Shown: one piece after another, positions 35,133 to 43,691 of the stretch
Layout of the letters: each line of letters begins with the position of its first letter
How positions within the stretch are numbered: the stretch's first letter is position 1
Assembly (NCBI RefSeq): GCF_019880365.1
Contig: NZ_CP082271.1
Span: 1,240,001 to 1,304,000, forward strand
Length of the DNA stretch: 64,000 nt
DNA from: Pseudomonas sp. DNDY-54
GTDB taxonomy: Bacteria; Pseudomonadota; Gammaproteobacteria; Pseudomonadales; Pseudomonadaceae
Reading direction: 5' to 3'
Translations under genes and position numbers: made by a program
The notes under the pieces: generated by a model
The model's database searches: none
What the model was told of the DNA's origin: nothing
Seen by the model: only the letters and a program-made list of their open reading frames with translations

Positions 35133-37469
35133 GTGGCGGTCGTCATCACTGCAATTGTGTACATCATTCTGGGCCTGGCGCTCGCCGTTGGCGGGTGGAA
35201 AGTCATCTCGCTCGACGGTACCTGGTACTTCGCAGTGCTGGCGGCGGGCTTTCTCCTGACGGGCATATTGTTGCTGGCTCGCCGCCGTGCTGCCCTTTGG
35301 GTCTACGCGCTGGTCATGCTGGGTGCCCTGGGTTGGGCCATCTACGAGGTGCGGTTCGACTGGTGGCAGCTTGCCCCACGCGGCAGCGTCATCGCTCCGC
35401 TAGGGCTCTGGTTACTGACACCCTGGATCGCCCAACGGCTAAGTTGGCAGCATTTTGGCGCACGCGCCTGGGGTGGCAGCGCCATTCCGCTCATGGCGGC
35501 GGTACTCCTTTGGGGCGCTACGGCCGTCCATGCGATCACGACCGACAGCAATGACATCAAGGGCATGCTTCCGCCGCCCCTGGCCGCTGCGCCACCGACC
35601 GAGTCCGCTGATGAGGTGCCTGAAGGTGAATGGCACGCCTATGGCCGCACTCAGCATGGGACGCGCTATTCGCCGCTGACGCAGCTCACGCCGAGCAATG
35701 TCGATCGTCTGGAAAAGGTCTGGCATTACCAGACGGGTGATCTGCGCCGGCCGAGCGATCCAAACGAGACCACCTACGAAGTCACCCCGCTGAAAATTGA
35801 CGACAGCCTGTACATCTGCACGCCGCACAACTTCGTTATCGCGCTCGACGCTGACACCGGTGAAGAGCGTTGGCGCTTCGATCCCAACGTCCCTGACTCA
35901 GCCAACCGTCAGCATCTGACCTGCCGCGGGCTCTCCTACCATGTCAGCGAGTCGCCCGCTGAAGGGCAGGCCTGCCAGCAGCGGTTGTTCATGCCGACCG
36001 CCGATGCGAGGTTGATTGCGCTGGATGCAAAGACGGGCAAGGTCTGTCCTGCATTCGGCGACAACGGCGCGGTGAATCTCTGGGCCAACATGCCGAACGT
36101 GCAGGAAGGCTTTTATTACTCCACGTCGCCGCCGGTCGTCGCTAACGGGTTGGTGATTGTTGGCGGGGCGGTCAACGACAACGTATCGACCACCGAGCCG
36201 TCCGGTGTGATTCGTGCCTACGACGTCATCACCGGCGCGCTGAAATGGAACTGGGACCCGGGCAACCCGGAACAGACTGAACCGATCGGCGATGGCGAAA
36301 CCTACAGCGAGAGCACGCCCAACAGCTGGAGTATTTCCAGTGCTGACGAGGCGTTAGGGCTTGTCTACGTACCGCTGGGCAATGAAGTGCCGGATCAGTG
36401 GGGCGGCAATCGCGGCGAGAACACCGAACGCTTCTCCTCGTCGATCGTTGCCCTGGATCTGGATACCGGCGAGCTGCGCTGGGTATTCCAAACGGTGCAT
36501 CACGACTTGTGGGACATGGATGTACCGGCGCAACCGAGCCTGGTGGACATCGATACTGAAAATGGACCGGTCCCGGCGCTGGTCGCACCCACCAAGCAGG
36601 GCGACATTTATGTCTTGGATCGCCGTAACGGCAAACCCGTTCTGCCGGTCCGCGAAGTGCCCGCACCGCAGGGTGCCGCCGAAGGTGACTGGGCTGCGCC
36701 GACCCAGCCGGTCTCAGCGCTGTCCTATGAGCCGCCGATGCTGCAAGGCAAGGATATGTGGGGGGCAACCTTCATCGATCAGATGATGTGTCATATCCAG
36801 TTCCACTCGCTGCGCTATGAGGGGCGTTATACGCCGCCGTCCACCCAAGGCACGCTAGTTCACCCAGGCAACTTCGGCGTCTTCAACTGGGGAGGTGTTG
36901 CGGTTGATCCGGTTCGGCAGATGGTATTCAGCACGCCCGCCTACCTGCCGTTCACGTCGACATTGATTCCGCGTGAAGATGATCAGCAAACCTACGTCTC
37001 CGACAGTGAGCCACACCTCAACGAAAACTTTGGCGCCCCCTTTGCGGTTGAGCTGAAACCCTTCGTTTCACCCATCGGTTTGCCTTGTATCGCACCGCCA
37101 TGGGGCTACGTTGCGGGTGCTGACCTGCGTACTGGCAAAACCCACTGGATGCGCAAGAACGGCACCGTGCGCGACCGCGCGCCGGTACCGCTGCCCTTCA
37201 AGATGGGCGTACCGAGCCTTGGCGGGCCTATGCTTACGGGCGGCGGGGTGGCGTTTCTCAGTGGCACGCTGGATTACTACCTGCGCGCTTATGACACCAC
37301 CACCGGCAAGCAATTGGGCAAGTGGCGCCTGCCGGCTGGAGGCCAGGCCACGCCGATGACGTACCTGAGCCGTACCGGCCGGCAGATGGTGGTGGTCGTC
37401 GCCGGCGGGCACGGCTCGCTTGGAACCAAGGCCGGTGACTCGGTTATCGCTTACGCCTTGCCGCAGTAA
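35133..37469 (+). CDS. gcd: Membrane-bound PQQ-dependent glucose dehydrogenase
   Basis: A quinoprotein that oxidises glucose to gluconolactone in the periplasm and passes electrons to ubiquinone. From the GTG at 35133 it has 778 residues (E. coli Gcd 796). There are five N-terminal membrane segments (about 1-125), then an eight-bladed propeller from about residue 160: EWHAYGRTQHGTRYSPLTQL, QTVHHDLWDMDVPAQPSLVD, HPGNFGVFNWGGVAVDP. AGGAGG lies six bases before that GTG, better than the site before ATG 35073, which would add 20 polar residues. PQQ biosynthesis genes are not in the window. No operon partners. Quinate/shikimate dehydrogenase is the alternative within the family. Confidence 0.92.
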   Translation: MAVVITAIVYIILGLALAVGGWKVISLDGTWYFAVLAAGFLLTGILLLARRRAALWVYALVMLGALGWAIYEVRFDWWQLAPRGSVIAPLGLWLLTPWIAQRLSWQHFGARAWGGSAIPLMAAVLLWGATAVHAITTDSNDIKGMLPPPLAAAPPTESADEVPEGEWHAYGRTQHGTRYSPLTQLTPSNVDRLEKVWHYQTGDLRRPSDPNETTYEVTPLKIDDSLYICTPHNFVIALDADTGEERWRFDPNVPDSANRQHLTCRGLSYHVSESPAEGQACQQRLFMPTADARLIALDAKTGKVCPAFGDNGAVNLWANMPNVQEGFYYSTSPPVVANGLVIVGGAVNDNVSTTEPSGVIRAYDVITGALKWNWDPGNPEQTEPIGDGETYSESTPNSWSISSADEALGLVYVPLGNEVPDQWGGNRGENTERFSSSIVALDLDTGELRWVFQTVHHDLWDMDVPAQPSLVDIDTENGPVPALVAPTKQGDIYVLDRRNGKPVLPVREVPAPQGAAEGDWAAPTQPVSALSYEPPMLQGKDMWGATFIDQMMCHIQFHSLRYEGRYTPPSTQGTLVHPGNFGVFNWGGVAVDPVRQMVFSTPAYLPFTSTLIPREDDQQTYVSDSEPHLNENFGAPFAVELKPFVSPIGLPCIAPPWGYVAGADLRTGKTHWMRKNGTVRDRAPVPLPFKMGVPSLGGPMLTGGGVAFLSGTLDYYLRAYDTTTGKQLGKWRLPAGGQATPMTYLSRTGRQMVVVVAGGHGSLGTKAGDSVIAYALPQ

Positions 37470-37479
37470 CCAGCACGAT

Positions 37480-37511
37480 CCGGGACAAGGTGTATTGGCA
37501 CTTGGTCCCGG
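37480..37511. terminator. Hairpin after gcd
   Basis: CCGGGACAAG pairs with CTTGGTCCCGG (one bulge) around an 11-base loop, just past the gcd stop codon. It lacks a T tract, so it may be a weak or Rho-assisted terminator or an mRNA end-protecting stem. Confidence 0.4.
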
Positions 37512-37608
37512 TTGGTAACCCTTGCAAGCGGCTCGGGCGGCCCAGGTGACACGCGGGTGCATGGCCGGCCTGATAGAATCGCCGCATTCGACTCACAGGA
37601 TTATTCAG

Positions 37609-38445
37609 ATGGCTGCCATCGGGCGCTTCAATAGCATGCAGATCGTCAAGCACACCGGTTTCGGGCTGTATCTGGACGGTGGGCCAGATGGCGAGATTCT
37701 GCTGCCCAATCGTTACATACCGAAGAACGTTCCGACTGACGTCGACGATTGGCTGAACGTGTTCATCTACCTGGACAGCGAAGACAAGCTGATTGCGACG
37801 ACCGAGAAGCCCAAGGTACAGGTAGGTGAATTCGCCAGTTTGAAGGTGGTTGAAATCAATCGCGTCGGGATCTTCCTCGACTGGGGCCTGCCGAAGGACC
37901 TGCTGCTGCCGCATTCCGAGGAAAAGCGTCCGCTGAAAGAAGGCGACTATTGCGTCGTTCATGTCTACCTCGACAAGCACACCCGTCGGATCACCGCGAC
38001 GGCGCGACTGGACCGCTACCTGGACAAGACGCCGGCGCGCTACAGGATCGGCGACGCCGTTGACCTATTGGTGGTCGAGCCGACCGATTTGGGTCACAAG
38101 GCGATCATCAACGGCATGCACTGGGGCCTGATTCACAAGAACGAAGCCTTCAAGTTTCTGCGCGGCGGGATGCGGGAGAAGGGCTTCATCAAAGAGGTCC
38201 GCGACGATGGCAAGATCAGCCTGAGCCTTCAGCCAGTAGGCAGCGAAGCCGGCGACGCCTTGCAGGCGCTGATTCTGCAAAAGTTGCAGGAAAACCACGG
38301 CAGCCTCCCGGTCAGCGACAAGAGCCCTGCCGACGAAATTGCACGGCTGTTCGGGGTCAGCAAGGGCAACTTCAAAAAAGCCATCGGTGGTCTCTACAAA
38401 CAGGGCCAAATCGTGATCCACCCGGATCGCATCGAGCGCGCCTGA
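37609..38445 (+). CDS. CvfB-like S1 RNA-binding protein
   Basis: A 278-residue cytoplasmic protein with S1-type domains and a C-terminal winged helix, as in the CvfB/YitL family. The first S1 unit is about 1-60 (HTGFGLYLDGGPDGEILLPN) and the second about 65-130 (VGEFASLKVVEINRVGIFLD). A divergent third follows to about 210 (GFIKEVRDDGKISLSL), then the winged helix (DEIARLFGVSKGNFKKAIGG). CvfB influences virulence-factor expression in staphylococci; the role in pseudomonads is unknown. ATG 37609 has CAGGA nine bases upstream. It precedes rfaH by 323 bases. Confidence 0.88.
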   Translation: MAAIGRFNSMQIVKHTGFGLYLDGGPDGEILLPNRYIPKNVPTDVDDWLNVFIYLDSEDKLIATTEKPKVQVGEFASLKVVEINRVGIFLDWGLPKDLLLPHSEEKRPLKEGDYCVVHVYLDKHTRRITATARLDRYLDKTPARYRIGDAVDLLVVEPTDLGHKAIINGMHWGLIHKNEAFKFLRGGMREKGFIKEVRDDGKISLSLQPVGSEAGDALQALILQKLQENHGSLPVSDKSPADEIARLFGVSKGNFKKAIGGLYKQGQIVIHPDRIERA

Positions 38446-38768
38446 AGGGCCAGCCCAGGGCCGGCCTGGGCACTTCTTCACCTAGGTCTCTCGCAGCAAA
38501 GCCCGACGTCTGACCGACGGTACGGGCTCTTCCCTCCGCGCGGCGCATCCAGACGTGCCGTTGCTCGTTTTAATTTTGCCGTGCCCAGCCAGTTGGCTAG
38601 GTATTGCCTTTCCGCGCTGACTGACCGCTCATCCTGGTACGTATTGCCATTTGTTTCAGGGCGGAACTCCACTGGAACGATTCGAGTCCAGAAAGGGCGC
38701 CTGGTTGACCAGGGTTTTCGCGAAGGCTGAAACGGCCTCTCGCTTGATAGTTCGCGCTCGGAGAGGTC
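38446..38768. other. Gap upstream of rfaH
   Basis: A hairpin (CCCAG ... CTGGG, about 38454-38470) follows the CvfB-like stop, a possible terminator. The rest is presumed rfaH promoter and 5' leader. No gene is supported. Confidence 0.4.
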
Positions 38769-39299
38769 GTGAATAGGCATACCGAATCGCTGCCCAAGGC
38801 CTGGTACCTGTTGCAGTGCAAGCCGCGCCAGGATGCGCGGGCCTGCGAGCACCTTGTGCGCCAAGGCTTCGAATGCTTTGCGCCTGTGTTTACGGTGCAG
38901 ACACTTGCCGCGGGCAAACTGCGCGAGCAGCAACAGCCGCTCTTCCCTGGCTACGTGTTTATTCGCATGGGCGCCGAAGACAGCTGGCTGTCGTTACGTT
39001 CCACGCGCGGCGTCAATCGGGTGGTTGCATTCTGTGGTCAGCCTTGCCGAGTGCCGGACGCCACGATTCATCACCTCAGGACGCGTTGCTCAACAACGGC
39101 TGCCAAACCCGCGTTGAGTCCCGGGGATCGGGTACAGGTCAGGGTGGGTGAGTGCGCCGACATGGAGGCCATCTTTGTTTCGATGGATGGTGAGCAACGC
39201 GTGATGTTGCTTTTGAACGTGCTCAATCGCCAACAGCAAGTCCAGGTGCGTTTACAGAACGTGCAACCGATCCAGCAGCGCGCGGCCGTGCCTCTCTAA
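38769..39299 (+). CDS. rfaH: Transcription antiterminator RfaH
   Basis: A 176-residue NusG paralogue that binds RNA polymerase paused at ops sites, prevents termination and recruits ribosomes on long polysaccharide operons. The NusG-type N-terminal domain (about 10-110) shows WYLLQCKPRQDARACEHL, QPLFPGYVFIRM and STRGVNRVVAFCGQP. The C-terminal KOW-like domain (about 125-170) has GDRVQVRVGECADMEAIFVS and MLLLNVLNRQQQVQVRL. The hydrophobic C-terminal half fits RfaH, not NusG. GTG start with GAGAGG two to eight bases upstream. The target site lies just downstream (39412) before the exopolysaccharide operon, so regulator and target adjoin. Confidence 0.94.
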   Translation: MNRHTESLPKAWYLLQCKPRQDARACEHLVRQGFECFAPVFTVQTLAAGKLREQQQPLFPGYVFIRMGAEDSWLSLRSTRGVNRVVAFCGQPCRVPDATIHHLRTRCSTTAAKPALSPGDRVQVRVGECADMEAIFVSMDGEQRVMLLLNVLNRQQQVQVRLQNVQPIQQRAAVPL

Positions 39300-39598
39300 T
39301 AAAAGACACACCATTTTTTGCTTCGCCTGCCGAGCTGTTTTGCTGGGCGAACCTGCTTGCGGCTGTGCCTATGGGCGCCGCGAGGTATCCATTACAGGGG
39401 GCGTTCCCTGGGGCGGTAGCGTGCCTGAGGACTGGTTCCGAGCCTCGCTAATTCACGGTATTGCGATGCGCCATTCATCGATTCTGCAACTGTCCGGGAT
39501 ATTTGCGGTCTGTTGCGTGTCTATGCCACCTCACAGAGCCAGCGTCGCGGCCGGAGTCGAGGCATGAACAATAATTTATCTCCGAGAAGGGATTCCAA
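39300..39598 (+). promoter_or_regulatory. Exopolysaccharide operon leader
   Basis: About 300 bases between rfaH and the first operon gene. It contains the ops element at 39412-39423, preceded by bases like the JUMPstart sequence (CCCTGGGGCGGTAGC). The promoter must lie between 39300 and about 39400; I cannot pick its boxes. GAGAAGG precedes ATG 39599. Confidence 0.75.
39412..39423 (+). promoter_or_regulatory. ops element (RfaH recruitment site)
   Basis: GGCGGTAGCGTG is an exact match to the E. coli ops core, where transcribing polymerase pauses and the exposed non-template strand binds RfaH. It is on the coding strand, 113 bases past rfaH and 175 bases before the first EPS gene. Confidence 0.9.
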
Positions 39599-40756
39599 AT
39601 GAGGAACATCACGCTTCCAGGTGTATCGCTACTGTGCGTTGTCGCTACCAACAGTTGGGCAGTGAACGAACCGCAGGACATTCGCATTGGCGGTTTCGAG
39701 TTCACCCCTACGCTGATCGTTCGAGAAAGTTACGACGACAACTATCGCGGGCTGGCAGACAACGAACAGGCATCCTGGGTGACGGGAATCAATCCGACCT
39801 TTCTGCTGGGGACGGGCAATCGCAACAGCGAATACGAGCTTGAGTACTCGTTCAACAGCGACATCTTTCATTCAGATTCCGAAGCCAGTAACACCGACCA
39901 CCATCTGCGGCTAAGAAGCGTTATGGAGTTCACCTCTCGCCATCGCCTGAGCTGGGGGCTGGCCTACCACCGTGTCGAGGAGACGGCCGATACCGAGGAT
40001 GCCACCGAGAACGATAAGTACAGCCGGGCCATTGCCCGCGCGGCGTATCGCTTCGGTGCTCAAAGCGCGCGCAACCAGCTCGAGTTCGGTACCAACTACG
40101 AACAGCGTCGTTACCACAACAGCGACAACATCAACGCGTCCGAAGAACGCGACAGCCTGATGTTCAACTCCATCTGGTTCCATCGTCTGGGTTCCAAGAC
40201 TCGCTCGCTCGTCGAAGTTCGCCATACCGACCACGACTACAAGCTCAGCAGTGCCCTGCGTGACAGCACCAACGTGGCGCTGCTCGGCGGTGCGACCTGG
40301 GATGCGGGTGCGAAAACATCGGGCAGCTTCAAGGTAGGTGCCGAGCGCAAAGACTTCGACAGCGATCAGCGTGATGACTTCACCAGTCCGATGTGGGAGG
40401 CCGGCGTGACCTGGAAGCCGCGTTCTTATTCGGCGTTCAACCTGACCTCGCGGCGCGCGTTCGATGAAGGGGATGACGGTGCCAGCACCATCAACGACTG
40501 GACCACGCTGGCGACCTGGGATCACGAGTGGACCTCGCGCATCGCTACCGAATTGCAGTACCGCTTCTCCGATCGGGAGTACGAAGGCATCAACCGTGAT
40601 GACGAAAGAACGGCTTACGGTGCCGGCGTGACCTGGTCGCCAGACCGCTGGATCGACGTGACCTTGTCGTATCTCAGAACCGAAAACGACTCCAGCTTGA
40701 GCTCGGAGACCTACGACCGAAACGTGTACCTGCTGAGTTTCGACCTGAGCCTTTGA
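39599..40756 (+). CDS. EPS-locus outer-membrane beta-barrel protein
   Basis: A 385-residue outer-membrane protein with a signal peptide (about 1-21, ending TNSWA). The mature protein is built of alternating polar/aromatic strands (YELEYSFNSDIFHSD, HRLSWGLAYHRVEET, VTLSYLRTENDSS) and ends LSFDLSL. This is the BBP2/EpsL-like barrel type often found first in Wzx/Wzy-type exopolysaccharide operons, where it probably helps the polymer cross the outer membrane. It is the first gene after the ops site. Exact partner functions are inferred from context. Confidence 0.8.
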   Translation: MRNITLPGVSLLCVVATNSWAVNEPQDIRIGGFEFTPTLIVRESYDDNYRGLADNEQASWVTGINPTFLLGTGNRNSEYELEYSFNSDIFHSDSEASNTDHHLRLRSVMEFTSRHRLSWGLAYHRVEETADTEDATENDKYSRAIARAAYRFGAQSARNQLEFGTNYEQRRYHNSDNINASEERDSLMFNSIWFHRLGSKTRSLVEVRHTDHDYKLSSALRDSTNVALLGGATWDAGAKTSGSFKVGAERKDFDSDQRDDFTSPMWEAGVTWKPRSYSAFNLTSRRAFDEGDDGASTINDWTTLATWDHEWTSRIATELQYRFSDREYEGINRDDERTAYGAGVTWSPDRWIDVTLSYLRTENDSSLSSETYDRNVYLLSFDLSL

Positions 40757-40798
40757 GGCCAGGTAGGACGTTAACCAGTGCCTAAGGAGGAGCCGACC

Positions 40799-41332
40799 AT
40801 GCGCATCCCGAACATTTTCAAATTCTTTTCCGTGCTGCTGTTGCTGGCGCTAAGTGCCGGCGCCAGTGCTGCGCAATACCAGCTGGGCTCGGGGGACGTG
40901 ATCCGCATCAGCGTCCACGGTGAGCCTGATCTGTCGTTCGAGGAGATACGCCTGACCGATGCCGGCACGTTCACATTCCCCTTTCTGGGTGAAGTCGATG
41001 CCAACGGCAAGACTGCTAACCAGGTACGAAGCGTGCTGGTTGAAAAGCTGAAGGACGGCTATCTGGTCGATCCGCGTGTTTCGGTATCGGTGGTTAATTA
41101 CCGCGAGTTTTACATTGCCGGTGAAGTCAAGCTTCCCGGCGGTTACCCCTACCAGCCCGGGCTCACCCTGGATCGGGCGATCGCCCTGGCTGGCGGTCTT
41201 ACCGAGCGTGCCTCGACCAAGCGCATGACGATTGTGCGCGGTTCCGAAGGCAGCCGAGCTGAAGAGAAAGCCACTATGGATACCCTGGTTCGCCCTGGCG
41301 ACACGATCAACATCGACGAAGGATTCTTCTGA
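40799..41332 (+). CDS. Polysaccharide export protein, short Wza type
   Basis: A 177-residue secreted protein with a signal peptide (about 1-24, ending GASA-AQ). It contains the polysaccharide-export domain (YQLGSGDVIRISVHGEPDLS) and one SLBB domain (FYIAGEVKLPGGYPYQPGLT, LDRAIALAGGLTERAS). It lacks the lipobox and C-terminal amphipathic helix of E. coli Wza (379 residues). It would therefore form a periplasmic export ring that needs another outer-membrane pore, perhaps the barrel encoded just upstream. AAGGAGG lies nine bases before ATG 40799. One-base overlap with the next gene. Confidence 0.9.
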   Translation: MRIPNIFKFFSVLLLLALSAGASAAQYQLGSGDVIRISVHGEPDLSFEEIRLTDAGTFTFPFLGEVDANGKTANQVRSVLVEKLKDGYLVDPRVSVSVVNYREFYIAGEVKLPGGYPYQPGLTLDRAIALAGGLTERASTKRMTIVRGSEGSRAEEKATMDTLVRPGDTINIDEGFF

Positions 41333-43536
41333 TGAACAGCCCAGTTCGCCCGGATCGACCATGGCAGCGCCCAGCGGGGCCCGCAACCGATAGCGACTTC
41401 ATCGACCTGAAAAAAATCTGGCACGCGATCTGGTCGCGCAAGTGGGGCATCGCCTTGCTGGTGGGCGTCGTCGCGCTGTTGACGGTATTCCTGCTGTCGC
41501 GCATGACGCCGATCTACAAGGCTGTCGCGTCGGTCCTCATCGAGACCAAAGGCACGCCAGTACTGTCATTCCAGCCAGCGGCGGATACGCCGGTTGAGCT
41601 CAGCGAATACCTGCAGACCCAGCTCAGCCTGATGCAGAGCCGCGGCGTTGCCGAGCGCGTGGTACGCGACCTGAACCTCACCGAGCACCCCGAGTTCGAC
41701 CTGCGTCAGCAGCCGGGCCCGCTGGTTGATATCGGCGGCATGATCGACGCGTTGACGGGCGATGAGCCAGAGCCGTATACCGAAGCCGAGATCCTCGACT
41801 TTGCCACTCAGTCGTTCATGGAACGCACCGCGGTGTGGGTCGAAGGCAAGAGCCAGTTGGTGTATCTATCGATTTCCATGGCGGATCGCATGACCGCGGC
41901 GCAGGCTACGAACCAGCTGGCCCAGTCTTATATCGAAGCGCAGCTGGAAGCGAAGGTCGACATGTCGATGACCGCCGCCAGCTGGATGAATGAGCGCCTG
42001 GTTTCCTTGCGCCAAGATCTGCAGGATTCGGAAGATCGCCTCCAGGCCTACCTGGATGCCGAAGGTCTGGTCGACATGGACGGCGTGGGCACCATCAGCG
42101 CCAACGAGCTGTCCCTGACGGGCGACCGCATGATCGACGCACGCCGTCAGCGTGCCGAGGCCGAAAGCCAATACCGCCAGGTTGAATCCATGCGCAGCCA
42201 GGGCTGGGAGCGTCTCGCCAGCGTACCGGCCGTGCTTGGTCATCCGCTGATTCAGCAGTTCAAGGCGAACCAGGCCCAGGCGCGTTCGCGGGTCGAAGAT
42301 CTGTCGCGTCGTTATGGCGATCGTCACCCGGCGATGGTTTCGGCGCGTTCCGATCTGAATGCAGCGACCGCGAGCCTCAGGCAGCAGGTCGAGCAGGTGG
42401 TCGCGAGCATCGAGCGTAACTATCAGCTGGCCGTGGCCAACGAGAACTCGCTGCGGGCTTCTTTCGACGAGAACAAGGACCGCATTCAGGACATCTCGCG
42501 CAAAGAGTTCAAGGTGCGTGACCTGCAACGTGAAGTTGAAAGCGACCGTGCCCTGTACGACACCTTCATGACTCGTCTGCAAGAAACCACCGCGACCTCG
42601 GATCTGAGTTCCACCAATGCGAGGGTCGTGGATGCGGCCATCCCGCCAACCGAACCCAGCGCACCGAACAAGAAGCTGATTCTGGTGGTGGCGTTGTTCC
42701 TGGCGCTGGTGCTCGGCATTGCCCAGGCGATCATTCGCGAGATTCTCGACAACACGTTCAAGAGCTCCGAAGAAGTCGAGACCAAGCTGGGTCTGCCAGT
42801 GATGGGCATCGTTCCGCAGGTGCCGCGCAAGTTGCGCAAAGAAGTCAGCCATTTGTTCGAACGCAGCTCGGACAAACGCTTCTGCGAAGCCGTGCGGACC
42901 ATTCGAACCAATCTATTGCTGAGCGAAGCCAACCAGCCGCGCCAAGTGCTGGTGGTGACCTCCACCGCGCCGGACGAAGGCAAGAGCTCGGTCTCGGCCA
43001 ACCTTGCGTTTGCCATGGGCCAGCTGCATCGCGTCTTGCTGATCGACGCCGACCTGCGCCGTGCAACCTTGGACAAAGCCTTCAACTTCAAACCGGGCAC
43101 GCCAGGGCTGGTCAACCTCATCGGTGGCAATGCGAAGCTTGAGGAGTGCATTCACACCGTGGGCAACGTGGACATGATCGCCGCCGGTGCGGTGCCGTCC
43201 AACCCGCTGGAGCTGTTGTCCTCGCCTCGTTTCGCCAAGCTGCTGGAAGTGGTCAAGGGTCGTTACGACCGCATCATCATCGACTCGCCGCCGAGCCAGG
43301 CCGTCAGTGACGCGGCTGTACTGTCGACCCTCGCTGATGCGGTGATCTATGTCGTCAAGTCCGACAGCACCTTGATCCCGCACGTGCAGAAAGGCGTGAG
43401 CCAGCTGCAAAACAGCAATGCGCCGCTTACCGGTGTCGTGCTCAATCACGTTGATATCGAGAAAGCCAAGAAGAACGGTCAGTTCCGTGGCTATTACGAC
43501 CACTACGGATACAGCGAGCAGCAGCAAACGGTCTGA
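41332..43536 (+). CDS. Wzc-type polysaccharide co-polymerase and tyrosine kinase
   Basis: A 734-residue inner-membrane protein controlling polymer length and export. A Wzz domain follows TM1 (about 37-58), with a long periplasmic coiled-coil region (about 170-440) and TM2 near 455-475. The cytoplasmic BY-kinase has Walker A APDEGKSS (Lys551), Walker A' LLIDADLR (Asp572, Asp574) and Walker B IIIDSPP (Asp651). The C-terminal Tyr cluster (Tyr721, 722, 725 and 727) is short but matches the autophosphorylation tail. Kinase and co-polymerase are fused, as in proteobacterial Wzc. Stop at 43536, followed by a terminator. Confidence 0.94.
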   Translation: MNSPVRPDRPWQRPAGPATDSDFIDLKKIWHAIWSRKWGIALLVGVVALLTVFLLSRMTPIYKAVASVLIETKGTPVLSFQPAADTPVELSEYLQTQLSLMQSRGVAERVVRDLNLTEHPEFDLRQQPGPLVDIGGMIDALTGDEPEPYTEAEILDFATQSFMERTAVWVEGKSQLVYLSISMADRMTAAQATNQLAQSYIEAQLEAKVDMSMTAASWMNERLVSLRQDLQDSEDRLQAYLDAEGLVDMDGVGTISANELSLTGDRMIDARRQRAEAESQYRQVESMRSQGWERLASVPAVLGHPLIQQFKANQAQARSRVEDLSRRYGDRHPAMVSARSDLNAATASLRQQVEQVVASIERNYQLAVANENSLRASFDENKDRIQDISRKEFKVRDLQREVESDRALYDTFMTRLQETTATSDLSSTNARVVDAAIPPTEPSAPNKKLILVVALFLALVLGIAQAIIREILDNTFKSSEEVETKLGLPVMGIVPQVPRKLRKEVSHLFERSSDKRFCEAVRTIRTNLLLSEANQPRQVLVVTSTAPDEGKSSVSANLAFAMGQLHRVLLIDADLRRATLDKAFNFKPGTPGLVNLIGGNAKLEECIHTVGNVDMIAAGAVPSNPLELLSSPRFAKLLEVVKGRYDRIIIDSPPSQAVSDAAVLSTLADAVIYVVKSDSTLIPHVQKGVSQLQNSNAPLTGVVLNHVDIEKAKKNGQFRGYYDHYGYSEQQQTV

Positions 43537-43558
43537 TCCAGCTCGCTCAATCAGGTCT

Positions 43559-43600
43559 CCGAATCAGGTTCGCCTTCGCGGCGTGCCTGATTCGGTTTTT
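43559..43600 (+). terminator. Intrinsic terminator inside the EPS cluster
   Basis: CCGAATCAGG pairs perfectly with CCTGATTCGG around a 17-base GC-rich loop, followed by TTTTT. It lies 22 bases past the kinase gene and 91 bases before ugd. Transcription beyond it would need antitermination or its own promoter. Confidence 0.85.
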
Positions 43601-43691
43601 GAATCTGCCCAGCAAACGAATTTGCGCCACGGCCACCGCAAGGGTCGCGCCGAGGCACGCCTGTATCAATGTCTGAATCGAGGATCCTGCT

